Positions 32,493 through 42,400 of a DNA stretch of 64,000 nt are shown here, one piece after another (within the stretch, counting starts at the first letter, position 1; every line of letters begins with the position of its first letter). Origin of the DNA: Streptomyces shenzhenensis (GTDB lineage: Bacteria > Actinomycetota > Actinomycetes > Streptomycetales > Streptomycetaceae); assembly GCF_021462265.1 (NCBI RefSeq), contig NZ_JAJONF010000035.1, forward strand, positions 37,455 through 101,454, in the 5' to 3' direction. Below the pieces are notes generated by a model that saw only the letters and a list, made by a program, of their open reading frames with translations, was not told the origin of the DNA and ran no database searches. Position numbers and translations under genes: made by a program.

Positions 32493-33666
32493 CGGCTCTC
32501 CTTGCGTGCGGGTCGGCTGCGAGGCGTTCCAGGTGGGTCGCGGCGGCCGGCGCGCCGCCTGCCGCGCGGAACGCGGTGCGGATCCTGGCCGCCGCGGCGC
32601 GCGGGCCGGGTTCGTACAGGACGGTGTCGAGGGCGTCGCCCAGCCGGGAGGCGGTGACCCGGCCGAACCTGACCCGGACGCCCGCCCCGGCGTCGACGAC
32701 CTGCCCGGCGATCACCGGCTGGTCGTCGCGGATGGGAGCGACGACCAGCGGGACGCCGTGCCACAGGGCCTCGCACACGGTGTTGTGCCCGGCGTGGCAG
32801 ACCACCGCGTCGACCCTTTCCAGGAGCGGGAGCTGGGGCAGCGAGGGCAGGATCAGGAGGTCCTTGTCGTCGGCCGCCGGGGGCAGCGTGGCGCCGGGGT
32901 CGGCCACCAGCGCCTGTACCCGGTGGGCCCGTTCGCGTACGGCGGCCACGCACTCGGCGAGGAACCGCCCGCCCACGTCCGCGTTGGCGGTGCCGAGGGA
33001 GACGAGGACCCGCTCCCGGCTCGGGTCCAGCCACTCCCAGGGGAAGCCGTCGGCGACCGGTCGCTCGGAGATCGACGGGCCCACGTAGCGGACCGCCGGC
33101 CGGTCGGTGGGGCCCGCCAGTTCGGGTGTGGTGAAGGCGAGGGTGAGCCGGGGCGAGAAGCGCGGGTCGGCGGTGGCCGCCGGGTCGCCGATGCGCTCCC
33201 GCAGCTCGGCCAGCCGGTCCCGGAGCCACTCGGCGACCTTGGGGATGCCGTCGTAGGCACCGCCGAACTCGGCCGAGGTGGTGGCGGAGGTCGCCCAGGG
33301 CAGGCCGAGCCGCTCGGCCACCAGGGCCCCGGCGAAGGCCTGCTGGTCGGCGACCACCACATCGGGGCGGAAGTCCTCGACGGCCGCCCGCACACCGGGC
33401 GCCATGGCGTCCGCCAGGGGCACCAGGAACCACTCCCAGAGGAACTTCAGCGCCTCCGCGCCCCGCAGGTCCGCGGGCCGCTCCCCCTCCGCGGTCCCGG
33501 CGCACCGGAACACCCGTGCCTGCCCTCCCGCGAGCCGGCGCACCAGCTCGGCGTCCGCGCAGACCCAGGCCACCCGGTGCCCGCGCGCGGCGAGCTCGGC
33601 CGCGACACCGACGGCCGGGTTGATGTGCCCGACCAGGGGCGGCACGACGAACAGGAAGCCGCTCAC
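32476..33666 (-). CDS. Macrolide-type glycosyltransferase (GT1, MGT family)
   Basis: A 396-aa GT-B glycosyltransferase. The acceptor half starts FLFVVPPLVGHINPAVGVAAELAARGH. The donor-binding half carries VVCHAGHNTVCEALWHGVPLVVAPIRDDQPVIA, the nucleotide-sugar motif of the MGT/UGT family. It is coupled to the hydrolase upstream by a 4-nt ATGA overlap and to the methyltransferase downstream. In this operon it should attach a sugar to the lipid product of the PKS. No sugar-modification genes are in the operon, so a common UDP-hexose donor is plausible. Confidence 0.87.
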   Translation of the reverse strand: MSGFLFVVPPLVGHINPAVGVAAELAARGHRVAWVCADAELVRRLAGGQARVFRCAGTAEGERPADLRGAEALKFLWEWFLVPLADAMAPGVRAAVEDFRPDVVVADQQAFAGALVAERLGLPWATSATTSAEFGGAYDGIPKVAEWLRDRLAELRERIGDPAATADPRFSPRLTLAFTTPELAGPTDRPAVRYVGPSISERPVADGFPWEWLDPSRERVLVSLGTANADVGGRFLAECVAAVRERAHRVQALVADPGATLPPAADDKDLLILPSLPQLPLLERVDAVVCHAGHNTVCEALWHGVPLVVAPIRDDQPVIAGQVVDAGAGVRVRFGRVTASRLGDALDTVLYEPGPRAAAARIRTAFRAAGGAPAAATHLERLAADPHARRADEQAE

Positions 33667-34478
33667 CGGACCCCGGCCGCCCGCGCCCCGCTGACCGAGT
33701 GGATCAGCTCCAGGATGTGTCCGCCGACCGTGCCGGCCGCCTCGACCAGCACGGAGTGCTCGTGGCCGGGCAGCACCACCGACCGGTAGTCCGCCAGCAG
33801 GGTCTCCTTCAGCGGGACCACCTCGACCATGTCGGAGTCACCGCCGTACACCCCGAGGACCGGGCAGCGTACGACGCTGATCTGGTCCTCGGTCAGGACA
33901 CGGCTCGCCGGGATGTCCCGGCCGAGGCTGGTCTCGCGGACCAGCCGGGCCGCGCCCCTGGCCAGCCGGGCGGTGTTGCGGCCGTGGTTGGCGGTGACCC
34001 AGGCGATCGCCTCCGGCTCGTTGCGGGCGAGTTCGGTGACGACCCGGTGCAGGATGCCGCCGAGTTTCGCGGCCCAGGCGGCGGTCGCCGGCTCGGACTC
34101 GATCAGGCTCAGGCTGGCGGTGCGCTCCGGGTGGCGGGCCGCGTAGCCGAAGGCGATGGTGCCGCCGTAGGAGTTGCCGACGAGGTGGACCGGGCCGGTG
34201 ATCGCCAGCCGGTCGAGCAGGGCCTCCAGGTCGTCGATGTTGTGGTCGAGGGTGTAGCCGCCGGCCGGACGGCCGCTGCGGCCGTGACCGCGCAGGTCGT
34301 ACATGACCACGTCGAGCCCGGAGGCGGCGAACGCGGGTGCCACGGTGAAGTAGTAGCTGGCCAGGCTGTCGGTGAGCAGCCCGTGCACCAGGACCACGGT
34401 GGCGAGGGGGGTACGGCCCTCCGCCGGGCCCATTCGCTGTACGTGCAGCCGGATGTCCCCGGTGTCGACGATCGCCAT
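33663..34478 (-). CDS. Alpha/beta hydrolase (possible chain-release thioesterase)
   Basis: A 271-aa alpha/beta hydrolase. VVLVHGLLTDSLASYY is the oxyanion-hole strand. GNSYGG holds the nucleophile serine near residue 101, and later residues include the acid in LGVYGGDSDMVEVVPL and the histidine in VVLPGHEHSVLV. It lies 3 nt after the ACP gene and is coupled to the glycosyltransferase. A likely job is hydrolytic release or trimming of the ACP-bound chain. It could equally be an esterase acting on the finished product. Confidence 0.8.
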   Translation of the reverse strand: MAIVDTGDIRLHVQRMGPAEGRTPLATVVLVHGLLTDSLASYYFTVAPAFAASGLDVVMYDLRGHGRSGRPAGGYTLDHNIDDLEALLDRLAITGPVHLVGNSYGGTIAFGYAARHPERTASLSLIESEPATAAWAAKLGGILHRVVTELARNEPEAIAWVTANHGRNTARLARGAARLVRETSLGRDIPASRVLTEDQISVVRCPVLGVYGGDSDMVEVVPLKETLLADYRSVVLPGHEHSVLVEAAGTVGGHILELIHSVSGARAAGVR

Positions 34479-34481
34479 GGC

Positions 34482-34799
34482 TCAGCCCGCCTCCGTGGCC
34501 TTCAGGCTCCACACCACGTACTCGACGAGCCGTCCGACGGTCAGCTCGATGATCTCGTCGAACTCCATCCCGGCCAGGAACTCGGCGAAGTTGACCCGCT
34601 TGCCGTACCGCTCCTCCAGGAGCCCGGCCAGGGTGACCAGGTCGATGCTCTCCAGTTCTAGGTCGCGGTTGAAGGTGGTGCTCATGCCGATCTCGGCGTC
34701 GTCGTCGCCGTACTCCTCCAGGAGGGTGCGCAGCATCCGCGCCAGGTCGGCGAGGACCGCCTCCTCGTCGGCGCGGACTTCGGGCTCGGTGGGGTTCAT
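34482..34799 (-). CDS. Discrete acyl carrier protein
   Basis: A 105-aa ACP. LADLARMLRTLLEE forms helix 1. The phosphopantetheine serine is in LELESIDLVTLAGLLEERYG, where the usual DS reads ES, as in some secondary-metabolite ACPs. Helix 3/4 follows as VNFAEFLAGMEFDEIIELTVGRLVEYV. It overlaps the PKS stop by 4 nt (ATGA) and is followed by the hydrolase. It may be a second carrier for the growing chain or the one from which the hydrolase releases product. The PPT domain at the end of the preceding PKS could prime it. Confidence 0.85.
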   Translation of the reverse strand: MNPTEPEVRADEEAVLADLARMLRTLLEEYGDDDAEIGMSTTFNRDLELESIDLVTLAGLLEERYGKRVNFAEFLAGMEFDEIIELTVGRLVEYVVWSLKATEAG

Positions 34800-37700
34800 C
34801 GCGGGTCCTCCTCGGGGTCTGCGGCTGCCGGTCCGGTCGTCCAGGCCACGACGTAGTCGCGGTCCGGCAGTGCGGGGGGATTGCGGACCGGCGCGCAGTG
34901 CACCGGGTAGGCGCGTTCCAGCCGGCCCGAGACCAGCAGCCGGCTGCCGTCCGGGGCCGCCTCCAGGACGGTGAAGTCCCGTGGCCGGCCGTCGAATCCG
35001 GTGCCCTCGGCCTTGGCGACGGCTTCCTTGGCGGCCCAGAACCGGGTGAACCAGAGGTCCGTTGAGCCGCCCGCGCCGCCCGCGCCGGCTGCGGACAGGG
35101 TGTGCAACAGCCGGAGTTCGTCCGCGCCGAGCGCGGCCCGCAGAGCCGCCGGGTCGCGTTCGGCGACCTCTTCGAGGTCGATGCCCGGCCCGGGTCCGGG
35201 GGTGTGCGGGCGTACGATCGCCACCGCCGCCTCGGCCCGGTGGGCGAGGGAGACGTCCAGCTCGGGCAGCGTGCGGCCGTGCACGCCGACCACGTAGGGA
35301 CGGCCCGACGCGTCGTTCGCGACCCGGAGTTCGGCCGGGAAGACCGGCCCCTCGCCGTGCTGCCAGAGCCACTGCCGTACCGCGTCCTTGGCCGCGATCC
35401 GGCCCAGCAGCCACTGCCGGCGGCCGCGCGGTGGCCGCTCGGCGTACTGCGAACGCTCGGCGCCACCGAGGGAGTTGCGCATGATCAGCTCGCGGGAGGC
35501 CAGGTCCGGCCAGCGTTCGTGGAGCAGCGCCCAGCCGCCGGGCTGCGTCTGGGAGAGGGTGTTGCGCTCTGGGAAGCGCTCGACGGGCCGGGTGTGCGGG
35601 TCGTTGTCGAAGCGACGGTCCTGCCAGCCGTCGATCCGGGCCCACGCCCGGCCGCCGACGGTGAGCTCCACATCCGCTTCCAGGACGGTGTCGGTGAGCG
35701 AGGTGATCCGCACCAGGCAGCCGACCTCGGTGCCGGGGGCGGGATGCGGGCCGTGGAAGCACGCGCGGCGCATCTGCACCGGGAAGACGACGGTCCGCTC
35801 GGTGCGGGTCGCCATGATCCAGTAGCCGAGGATCTGGCCGACGTTGTCGAGCAGCGCGCCCGGGGCGGCGGGCGCGGTGATCACCCCGCGCACGTGCCGG
35901 TCGCCGATCGCGGTGAGTTCGGTGACGCCCTGGAACGCCGGGCCGTGGAACATCCAGCGTTCGGTGTACAGCTCGGCCGCGGTGTGGTCGGGGGTCCGCT
36001 CGGGGGCCGGGGGGCGGGTGGGGCCGACGGGCGGCGGGGAGTGTTCGGGGGCGACTTCCACGACCGCGCGGGCGGTGGGGCCGAAGGTGACCGAGACCCG
36101 TCCGGGCCCGTCGGGGGTGACGGTCACCGGCACGTCGACGGGGGGCGTGGCGGTGAGCCAGCGGTCGAAGCGGGCTCCGTGCACGGCCACCGCCCGCAGC
36201 CCGGTGGCGTCCTCGGCCGCGTCCATCATGTGCTGGACGATCGTGGTGGCGGGGACCACCGGCCAGCGGTCCTCGGTGTCGGGCCAGCCGGGGCGTTGCG
36301 GGAAGAAGCAGTGGTCGAGGAGGTGGGGCATCGCCTCGGGGGACACCCGGAGGGTGGTGGTGCGGGAGGTGGGCGGCGGTGCCGTGCGGGCGGGGGCGCG
36401 GTCCGCGGTGCGCTGGGGTGCGGTGGGGCGAGGGGCCGCGTGGCGGGGCAGGGCACGGGCGGTGGCGGGGGCCGTGGTGCCGGACGGGGTGCGGATCGCG
36501 GTGAGCACGGCCGCTGCGGTGTCGGCCGTCTCCCGCAGCAGCGCGTCGAGTTCGGCGGCGGCCGGGATGCGGGTGGCGAGGTCGTCCAGCGGGGACGGCC
36601 CGGCGGATGTCCGTCCGCTGCCCAGCGCCGTGCGGAGTCCGGCCAGTTCCGGGCCGTCCAGGGAGACCAGCGCGCCGCCCAGGTCGAGCCGGACGGGCGG
36701 CCGCTGCCGAGTGGACGTGGCCGGGTTGCTCGTCCCCGGGACCGCCGGTGCGACGGTGGCGCCCGCGGTCCACAACGCGGTGGCCACGCGCCGGAGCTGG
36801 GCCAGGCCGGAGCGGTGCGGGGAGTTGGCGGCGACGGCGAGGTGGTCGCGGTCGCCGAGGGTGTCGCCGATCAGGGAGGCGAGCTGGCCGGGGCCCATCT
36901 GGACGAAGACGCGGTGCCCCGCGGCGTACAGGCCCTCGACCAGCTGCCGGAACCGGACCGGCTCCAGCAGATGCCGGACGAACAGCTCGCGTACCTCCGT
37001 CTCGGCCGCCGGGAAGGGGGCCGCGGTGGTGCCGGACCAGACCGGGACGGCCGGCCGGTGCAGCCGGAAACGCTCGGCGGCCTCCCTGATGGGGGTCAGG
37101 TACGGCGCCAGCATCGGGGTGTGGAAACCGGACCGGAACGGCAGCACCTGGCAGAGCACGCCGTCGGCCCGGAAGGCCCGGACGAAGTCCGCCACGGCCC
37201 GGTCCGGGCCGCAGATCATCGACTGGTTCGGCGCGTTGTCGTGGGAGAGGACGATCCCGGCGTCCGTCCAGTCCTCGTGGAGTGCGGCGAGGACCCGGTC
37301 GGCGGGGGCGCCGACCGCGGCGAAGGCGAGGCCCGGCACGGTGACCGCGTCGGGGTCGAACTCGGCCATGAACGCGTCAACCTGGTCACCCGAGTAGAGC
37401 CCGGCGGCCACCATCGCCGTCCACTCGCCGACGCTGTGCCCCGCGACCGCGTCCGGCACCACGCCCATCCGGCGCAGCGCCGAGTCGAGCAGCCGGCCCA
37501 CGCCGACGACACCGAACCCATGGCGGCCCACGTCCCCGACCCGCACGGCGGCCGGGGCGGGGCCGGTGACGGCGGGGAGGCCGAAGTGCGCGGCGATGTC
37601 GTCGACGCGGGGGGTGAACTCGCCTTCCAGACCGGGGAAGACGAAGGCCAGCCTGCCGGTGCTCAGCAGCCCGGCGGGCCGGAACCACACGTCGTTGCGG

Positions 37701-39430
37701 CCCTGCCAGGCCCGGCCCCTGCCGACCGCGCGCCGGGCCAGGGCCAGCCGTTTGGCGGTGGGGTCGACGATGCCCAGCCGGACCGGGCCGGTCCGCGGAT
37801 GGGTCCCCGCGGGGTCGAGACCGGCGGCGAGGACCGCGGAGTCGTCGGCGGCGAGGACGGCGGTGAGCCGCTCGGGAGTGTCGGCGGCCAGCAGGAGGAT
37901 GCGCTCGGGTTCGGTGACCTCCGCACGGCGGGGTGCGGCGGCTTCCGTGCCGCGGGCTGCGACGACTCCCGCGCCGCGGCTGACGGCGGCGGGGCGGTTG
38001 CCCGGGGCCTCCTCCAGCACCACGTGCGCGTTGATCCCGCCGAACCCGAAGGCGTTCACCCCGGCCCTGCGCACCGGCTGTCCGCGAACGGTCTCCCAGG
38101 GCCGGGCCCGGTCCAGGGTGCGGAAGCGGGTGGCGGCGAGGGCCGGGTGCGGGTCGTCGCAGTGCAGGGTGGGCAGCAGGGTGGCGTGGTGGAGTGCGAG
38201 GGCGGCCTTGACCAGTCCCGCGACTCCGGCGGCCGGCATGGTGTGGCCGATCATCGACTTGACCGAGCCCAGTACGGCCCGCTCGGCGCCGCGCCCGTCG
38301 GGTCCGCCGGGCCCGAACACCTCGGCCAGGGTGGTGAGTTCGGCGGAGTCACCGGCGGGGGTGGCGGTGCCGTGCGCCTCCAGGAGGCCGACCGAGTGCG
38401 GGGCCGTGGGGTCGAGGCCGGCGGCCCGCCAGGCCTGGCGTACGGCATACGTCTGACCGCCGGGGTCGGGGTTGACGAGTCCGGCGGTACGGCCGTCGCT
38501 GGCCACGCCGGTGCCGCGGATCACCGCGTAGACGCGGTCGCCGTCGCGTTCGGCGTCGGCGAGGCGCTTGAGGACGACGACTCCGGTGCCCTCGCCGATG
38601 AGGATGCCGTCGGCCTCCCGGTGGAAGGGCCGGATGCGCTGGCTCGGGGAGAGCGCGCGCAGCTGGGAGAAGACGCTCCACAGGGTGATGTCGTGGCAGT
38701 GGTGCACTCCCCCGGCGAGCATCACGTCGCAGCGGCGGGCGGTGAGTTCGGTGACGGCCTGGTCGACGGCGACCAGGGAGGAGGCGCAGGCCGCGTCCAC
38801 GGTGTAGGCGGGGCCGCGCAGGTCGAGGCGGTTGGCGATGCGGGAGGCGGCGAGGTTGGGCACCAGGCCGATCGCGGACTCGGGGCTGGCGGGACCGAGC
38901 CGGTCGGTGAACGCCTCGCGTACCCGGGCCAGTTGGCCGGGTGTGAGGTCGGGCACCAACTCGCCCAGGGTGCGGACCAGTTGGCCTGCGGTGCGGACCC
39001 GTTGGTCGAGCCGGACCAGGCCGGGGGTGAGATAGCCGCCCCGGCCCAGGACCACGCCGACCCGGTGCCGGTCGGGCAGCCGGTCCTCGCCGCCCGCGTC
39101 CGCGATGGCGGCGGCGGCCACGTCGAGGGCGATCAGCTGGTCGGGCTCGGTGCCGGGGACCGAGTTCGGCATGATGCCGTACCGGGTGACCTCCACCTCG
39201 GCCAGTGCGTCCACGAAGCCGCCGCGCCGGCAGTACACCTGGTCGGGGACGGCGGGCCCGGTGGCCGAGCCGGGCCGGTAGTAGTCCGCGTCCCAGCGCC
39301 CGTCCGGCACGTCCGTGATGGCATCCGTGCCGTTCACCAGGTTCTGCCAGTACGCGTCCAGGCCCGCGGCGCCCGGCAGCAGCACCGCCATGCCCACGAT
39401 CGCGACCGGAATCTGACGGTCGTCGGTCAT
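34796..39430 (-). CDS. Type I PKS/PUFA-synthase-like protein: KS-AT-DH-PPT
   Basis: A 1544-aa megasynthase. KS (about 1-460) keeps the cysteine (DAACASS, about residue 208) and both histidines (EAHGT, SMIGHT). AT (about 590-880) has GHSVGEW with GLEGE in place of the first GQGxQ loop and GFHTP as second motif. After an Ala/Pro/Thr linker comes a double-hotdog DH (LLDHCFFPQRPGW near 1035; LLDNVGQILGYW near 1160). The last 250 residues are a 4'-phosphopantetheinyl transferase (GPGIDLEEVAERD, FWAAKEAVAKAEG). DH followed by PPT recalls enediyne-type PKS tails. It starts 1 nt after the upstream PKS. The KS is catalytically complete, so it is not a chain-length factor. Confidence 0.88.
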   Translation of the reverse strand: MTDDRQIPVAIVGMAVLLPGAAGLDAYWQNLVNGTDAITDVPDGRWDADYYRPGSATGPAVPDQVYCRRGGFVDALAEVEVTRYGIMPNSVPGTEPDQLIALDVAAAAIADAGGEDRLPDRHRVGVVLGRGGYLTPGLVRLDQRVRTAGQLVRTLGELVPDLTPGQLARVREAFTDRLGPASPESAIGLVPNLAASRIANRLDLRGPAYTVDAACASSLVAVDQAVTELTARRCDVMLAGGVHHCHDITLWSVFSQLRALSPSQRIRPFHREADGILIGEGTGVVVLKRLADAERDGDRVYAVIRGTGVASDGRTAGLVNPDPGGQTYAVRQAWRAAGLDPTAPHSVGLLEAHGTATPAGDSAELTTLAEVFGPGGPDGRGAERAVLGSVKSMIGHTMPAAGVAGLVKAALALHHATLLPTLHCDDPHPALAATRFRTLDRARPWETVRGQPVRRAGVNAFGFGGINAHVVLEEAPGNRPAAVSRGAGVVAARGTEAAAPRRAEVTEPERILLLAADTPERLTAVLAADDSAVLAAGLDPAGTHPRTGPVRLGIVDPTAKRLALARRAVGRGRAWQGRNDVWFRPAGLLSTGRLAFVFPGLEGEFTPRVDDIAAHFGLPAVTGPAPAAVRVGDVGRHGFGVVGVGRLLDSALRRMGVVPDAVAGHSVGEWTAMVAAGLYSGDQVDAFMAEFDPDAVTVPGLAFAAVGAPADRVLAALHEDWTDAGIVLSHDNAPNQSMICGPDRAVADFVRAFRADGVLCQVLPFRSGFHTPMLAPYLTPIREAAERFRLHRPAVPVWSGTTAAPFPAAETEVRELFVRHLLEPVRFRQLVEGLYAAGHRVFVQMGPGQLASLIGDTLGDRDHLAVAANSPHRSGLAQLRRVATALWTAGATVAPAVPGTSNPATSTRQRPPVRLDLGGALVSLDGPELAGLRTALGSGRTSAGPSPLDDLATRIPAAAELDALLRETADTAAAVLTAIRTPSGTTAPATARALPRHAAPRPTAPQRTADRAPARTAPPPTSRTTTLRVSPEAMPHLLDHCFFPQRPGWPDTEDRWPVVPATTIVQHMMDAAEDATGLRAVAVHGARFDRWLTATPPVDVPVTVTPDGPGRVSVTFGPTARAVVEVAPEHSPPPVGPTRPPAPERTPDHTAAELYTERWMFHGPAFQGVTELTAIGDRHVRGVITAPAAPGALLDNVGQILGYWIMATRTERTVVFPVQMRRACFHGPHPAPGTEVGCLVRITSLTDTVLEADVELTVGGRAWARIDGWQDRRFDNDPHTRPVERFPERNTLSQTQPGGWALLHERWPDLASRELIMRNSLGGAERSQYAERPPRGRRQWLLGRIAAKDAVRQWLWQHGEGPVFPAELRVANDASGRPYVVGVHGRTLPELDVSLAHRAEAAVAIVRPHTPGPGPGIDLEEVAERDPAALRAALGADELRLLHTLSAAGAGGAGGSTDLWFTRFWAAKEAVAKAEGTGFDGRPRDFTVLEAAPDGSRLLVSGRLERAYPVHCAPVRNPPALPDRDYVVAWTTGPAAADPEEDPR

Positions 39431-39431
39431 G

Positions 39432-42400
39432 TCACCAGCCCGACGCGGTGTAGACGACGGCCCGCACGGACTCCTCGCCCCAGGCGAGCTCGCGCAGCAG
39501 GGCGGCGGTGCCCTCGTCGGGGTCGATCAGCTCGACCCCGCGCCGCGCGTACTCCCGCCCCAGCTCCGGGCTGACCATCCCGGTGTGGCCGCCGGTGGGC
39601 GCCCACGGCCCCCAGTGCACGGTCAGCGCGCGGTTCCCGGTGCGCTCCGCCCAGTCGGCGCCGAGGCTCTCCAGGGCGTCGTTGGCGGCGGCGTAGTCGG
39701 CCTGGCCGCGGTTGCCGAGGACGGCCGAGATGCTGCCGAACAGCACCGCGAAGGCGGGACCGCCCGGCAGTTCCTCGAGGGCGGCGAGCAGGGTGGCCGC
39801 GCCGGCCGTCTTCGTCCCGTACACGCGCTGGAAGGACTCCGGGGTCTTCTCGGCAATCAGCCGGTCCTCGATCACCCCGGCCGCGAACACGACCCCGTCC
39901 AGGCGGCCGTGGTCGGCGTGGATCTCCTTGACGGCCTGGAGTGCGGCGTCGCGGTCCCGGAAGTCGACGGCGCGGTAGCGCGCCTCGCTGCCGAGGGCGG
40001 CGAGTTCGTCCAGGGTGGCGGTGATCTCCCGCCGGGCCAGGATCAGTTCGGCCTCCCGGTTGATCTCGGCCGGCTTCAGGCCGCCCCGGGCGGCGAGGGC
40101 GGTGCGGAGTTCGGCCGGGGTGCGGGCGGCCGCGGTGTCCGGGCTCTCCGGGCCGGTGGGCGCGGGCGTGCGGCCGAGCAGTTCGATCCGGCAGCGGCAG
40201 GCGGCGGCCAGACCGGCCGCGAACTTCGCGGTGATGCCCCTGGCCCCGCCGACCAGCAGCACCACGGAGTCCCGGTCCAGGCCGAGGGCGGCGGCCTCCG
40301 CGGCGCCCGCTCCCGCCGGTCCGGCCCCGGTGCCGCCGAGCGCGCCGGGCGCCGCCTCGACCATGTCCAGGCCCTGCCGTCCGGCGGCCGTGCGCAGCAC
40401 GACCGGAGCCGGTTCCGGCGCGAGCAGTTCGGCGAGCAGTGCGTCGGCGACCGCGTTCGGGGCGGTGTCCCCGAGGGTCACGACCCGGGCGACGGTGTCC
40501 GGGTACTCCCGGGCCACGGTACGGAACAGCCCGTGCAGCCCGGCCGAGCGTGCCGCGTCCGCGCCGTCGGCGGGGCGGACGGCCAGCAGCCAGCGCGGAC
40601 CGCGCGCGAGGGCCGCGCGCAGCGCCGGGAAGGCGTCCGGCAGGACCGGGGTCTGCGCGGCCCCGGGCAGACCGCCCAGGTAGAGCACCCCGTCCACGGT
40701 CCCGTCCGCCGCCCCGAGCAGATGGCCGGCCGGCATGGTCACGGTTTCCGCCCCGCAGGCGGCGAGCCGCGCCGCGATCCGGGCGGCCGCGGGGCCCGCT
40801 TCCGCGCCGAGCAGCACGAACCGCCGGCCGGCGAGCAGAGCGGCGGGATCGGCGTCGGGGTCCGGCTCGGCCAGGGCGACGGGCCGCAGGACGAAGCGTT
40901 TGGGGGCCACCCCGGCGAGCGGCTCGCCGGCCGCGGGACCCGAGTCCGCGTCGGCACCGCCCCCGCCGGCAGCCTTCGCGGCCGCAGGACCCGGAACCGG
41001 CATCACACCGCCACCGCCATGGCCGTCGCCCGGCGTCCCGGTGGCCGCCGGGGCCGGACCGGCACCGCCCGCGTCGACCCGCGCCTTCAGCCACCCCGTC
41101 ACCGCGGCCGCCGTGCGGGCCTTCGCCAGGTCCTCCAGCTCGGCGTCGTCCAGGGTCTCCGCGCCGCCCGCTATGCCGAGGCGCTTGGCCAGTTCGCCCG
41201 CGATCTCGGCCCGCTTGATCGAGTCGATGCTCAGGTCCGCCTCCAGATCGAGGTCGGGCTCGATCATGTCGACGGGGTAGCCGGTGCGCTCGCTGATGAT
41301 CTCCAGGACGACCCGCTCGACGTCGGCCGCCGCCTCGGGTTCGGCCACCGGGGCGGGCGCGAGGGCGGGCTCCGCCGGCTGCGGCTGGGGGGCGGGCGCT
41401 TCGGCGGGCGGCAGTTGCTGCAGCAGCACCGGCGCGGCCGGCACCTGTACCTGGGTCGCCCCGAAGTAGGTGAGCAGCACGTCGCGCTGGGCGGCGACCA
41501 TCTCCCGGCTGGTGCGCAGGAACTCGGCTATCAGCGCGTCCCGGTCGGCGGGGGCGCCGTGCGGCTGGTCCGTCGTCACAGTCGTCGTCTCCTCGACTCG
41601 TCGGGCCGGTGCGAGGGCACCGGGCAGGAGGTCTCCGGCGGCGGTGCGCACGAGCTGTCCGTCGACCGTCCAGCCGGGCCGCTTCGGCGCCGGGGTCCGG
41701 ACCGCGTCCACGGCGTCCCGGCCGCGCAGCAGCCAGGCGGTGTGTACCGGTACGTCTGCCACGGCCAGCTGGGCCAGGGCGTCGAGCCAGCCGCGCAGTC
41801 CGCTGCCGGCGCGCGGTTCGCAGGCCACGGTGGTGTGCGGGCGGTCGCCGAGGATCTGCCCGACGAGCCGGGTGAGGACGGTCCCGGGCCCGGCCTCCAC
41901 GAAGACGCGGGCCCCGGCCTCGTACATCGCCTCGATCTGGGCGGTGAAGGCGACGGGTGAGCCGATCTGGGCGGCGAGTTCGGCGCGTACGGCGTCGGCG
42001 TCCGGCCGGTAGGGGGCCGCCGTGCGGTTGGACCACACCGGGAACTCGGGCGGTCGTACGGCCGTGTCCGCGAGGACCTCCGCGAACCGGTCGCCCGCCC
42101 CGGCCACGACCGGGCTGTGGAAGGCGCAGGCGACCGGGATCCGTTTGGCGCCGAGACCGGCCTCGCGCAACAGCCGGACGGTCTCGGTCACGTCGTCGGT
42201 CGGGCCGGAGACGACCGTCTGCCGGGGCGAGTTGTGGTTGGCCACGACCACGGTGGCCGGGGCGCCGGCCGTCCGCAGCGCGCGTTCGACGTCGTCCGCT
42301 CCGGCGGACACGGCCGCCATGGTGCCGGGTTCGTCGCCCGCGGCGGCCAGGATCGCGGCCGCGCGTTCGGCGCTCAGTTGCAGGAGGGTCTCGGGGCTGA

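Noticed and set aside
35102..39574. 1490-codon rightward frame opposite the KS-AT-DH-PPT gene
   Set aside because: Mirror of a clear PKS; composition is Gly/Val/Arg-rich and has no domain. Its length reflects GC content only.
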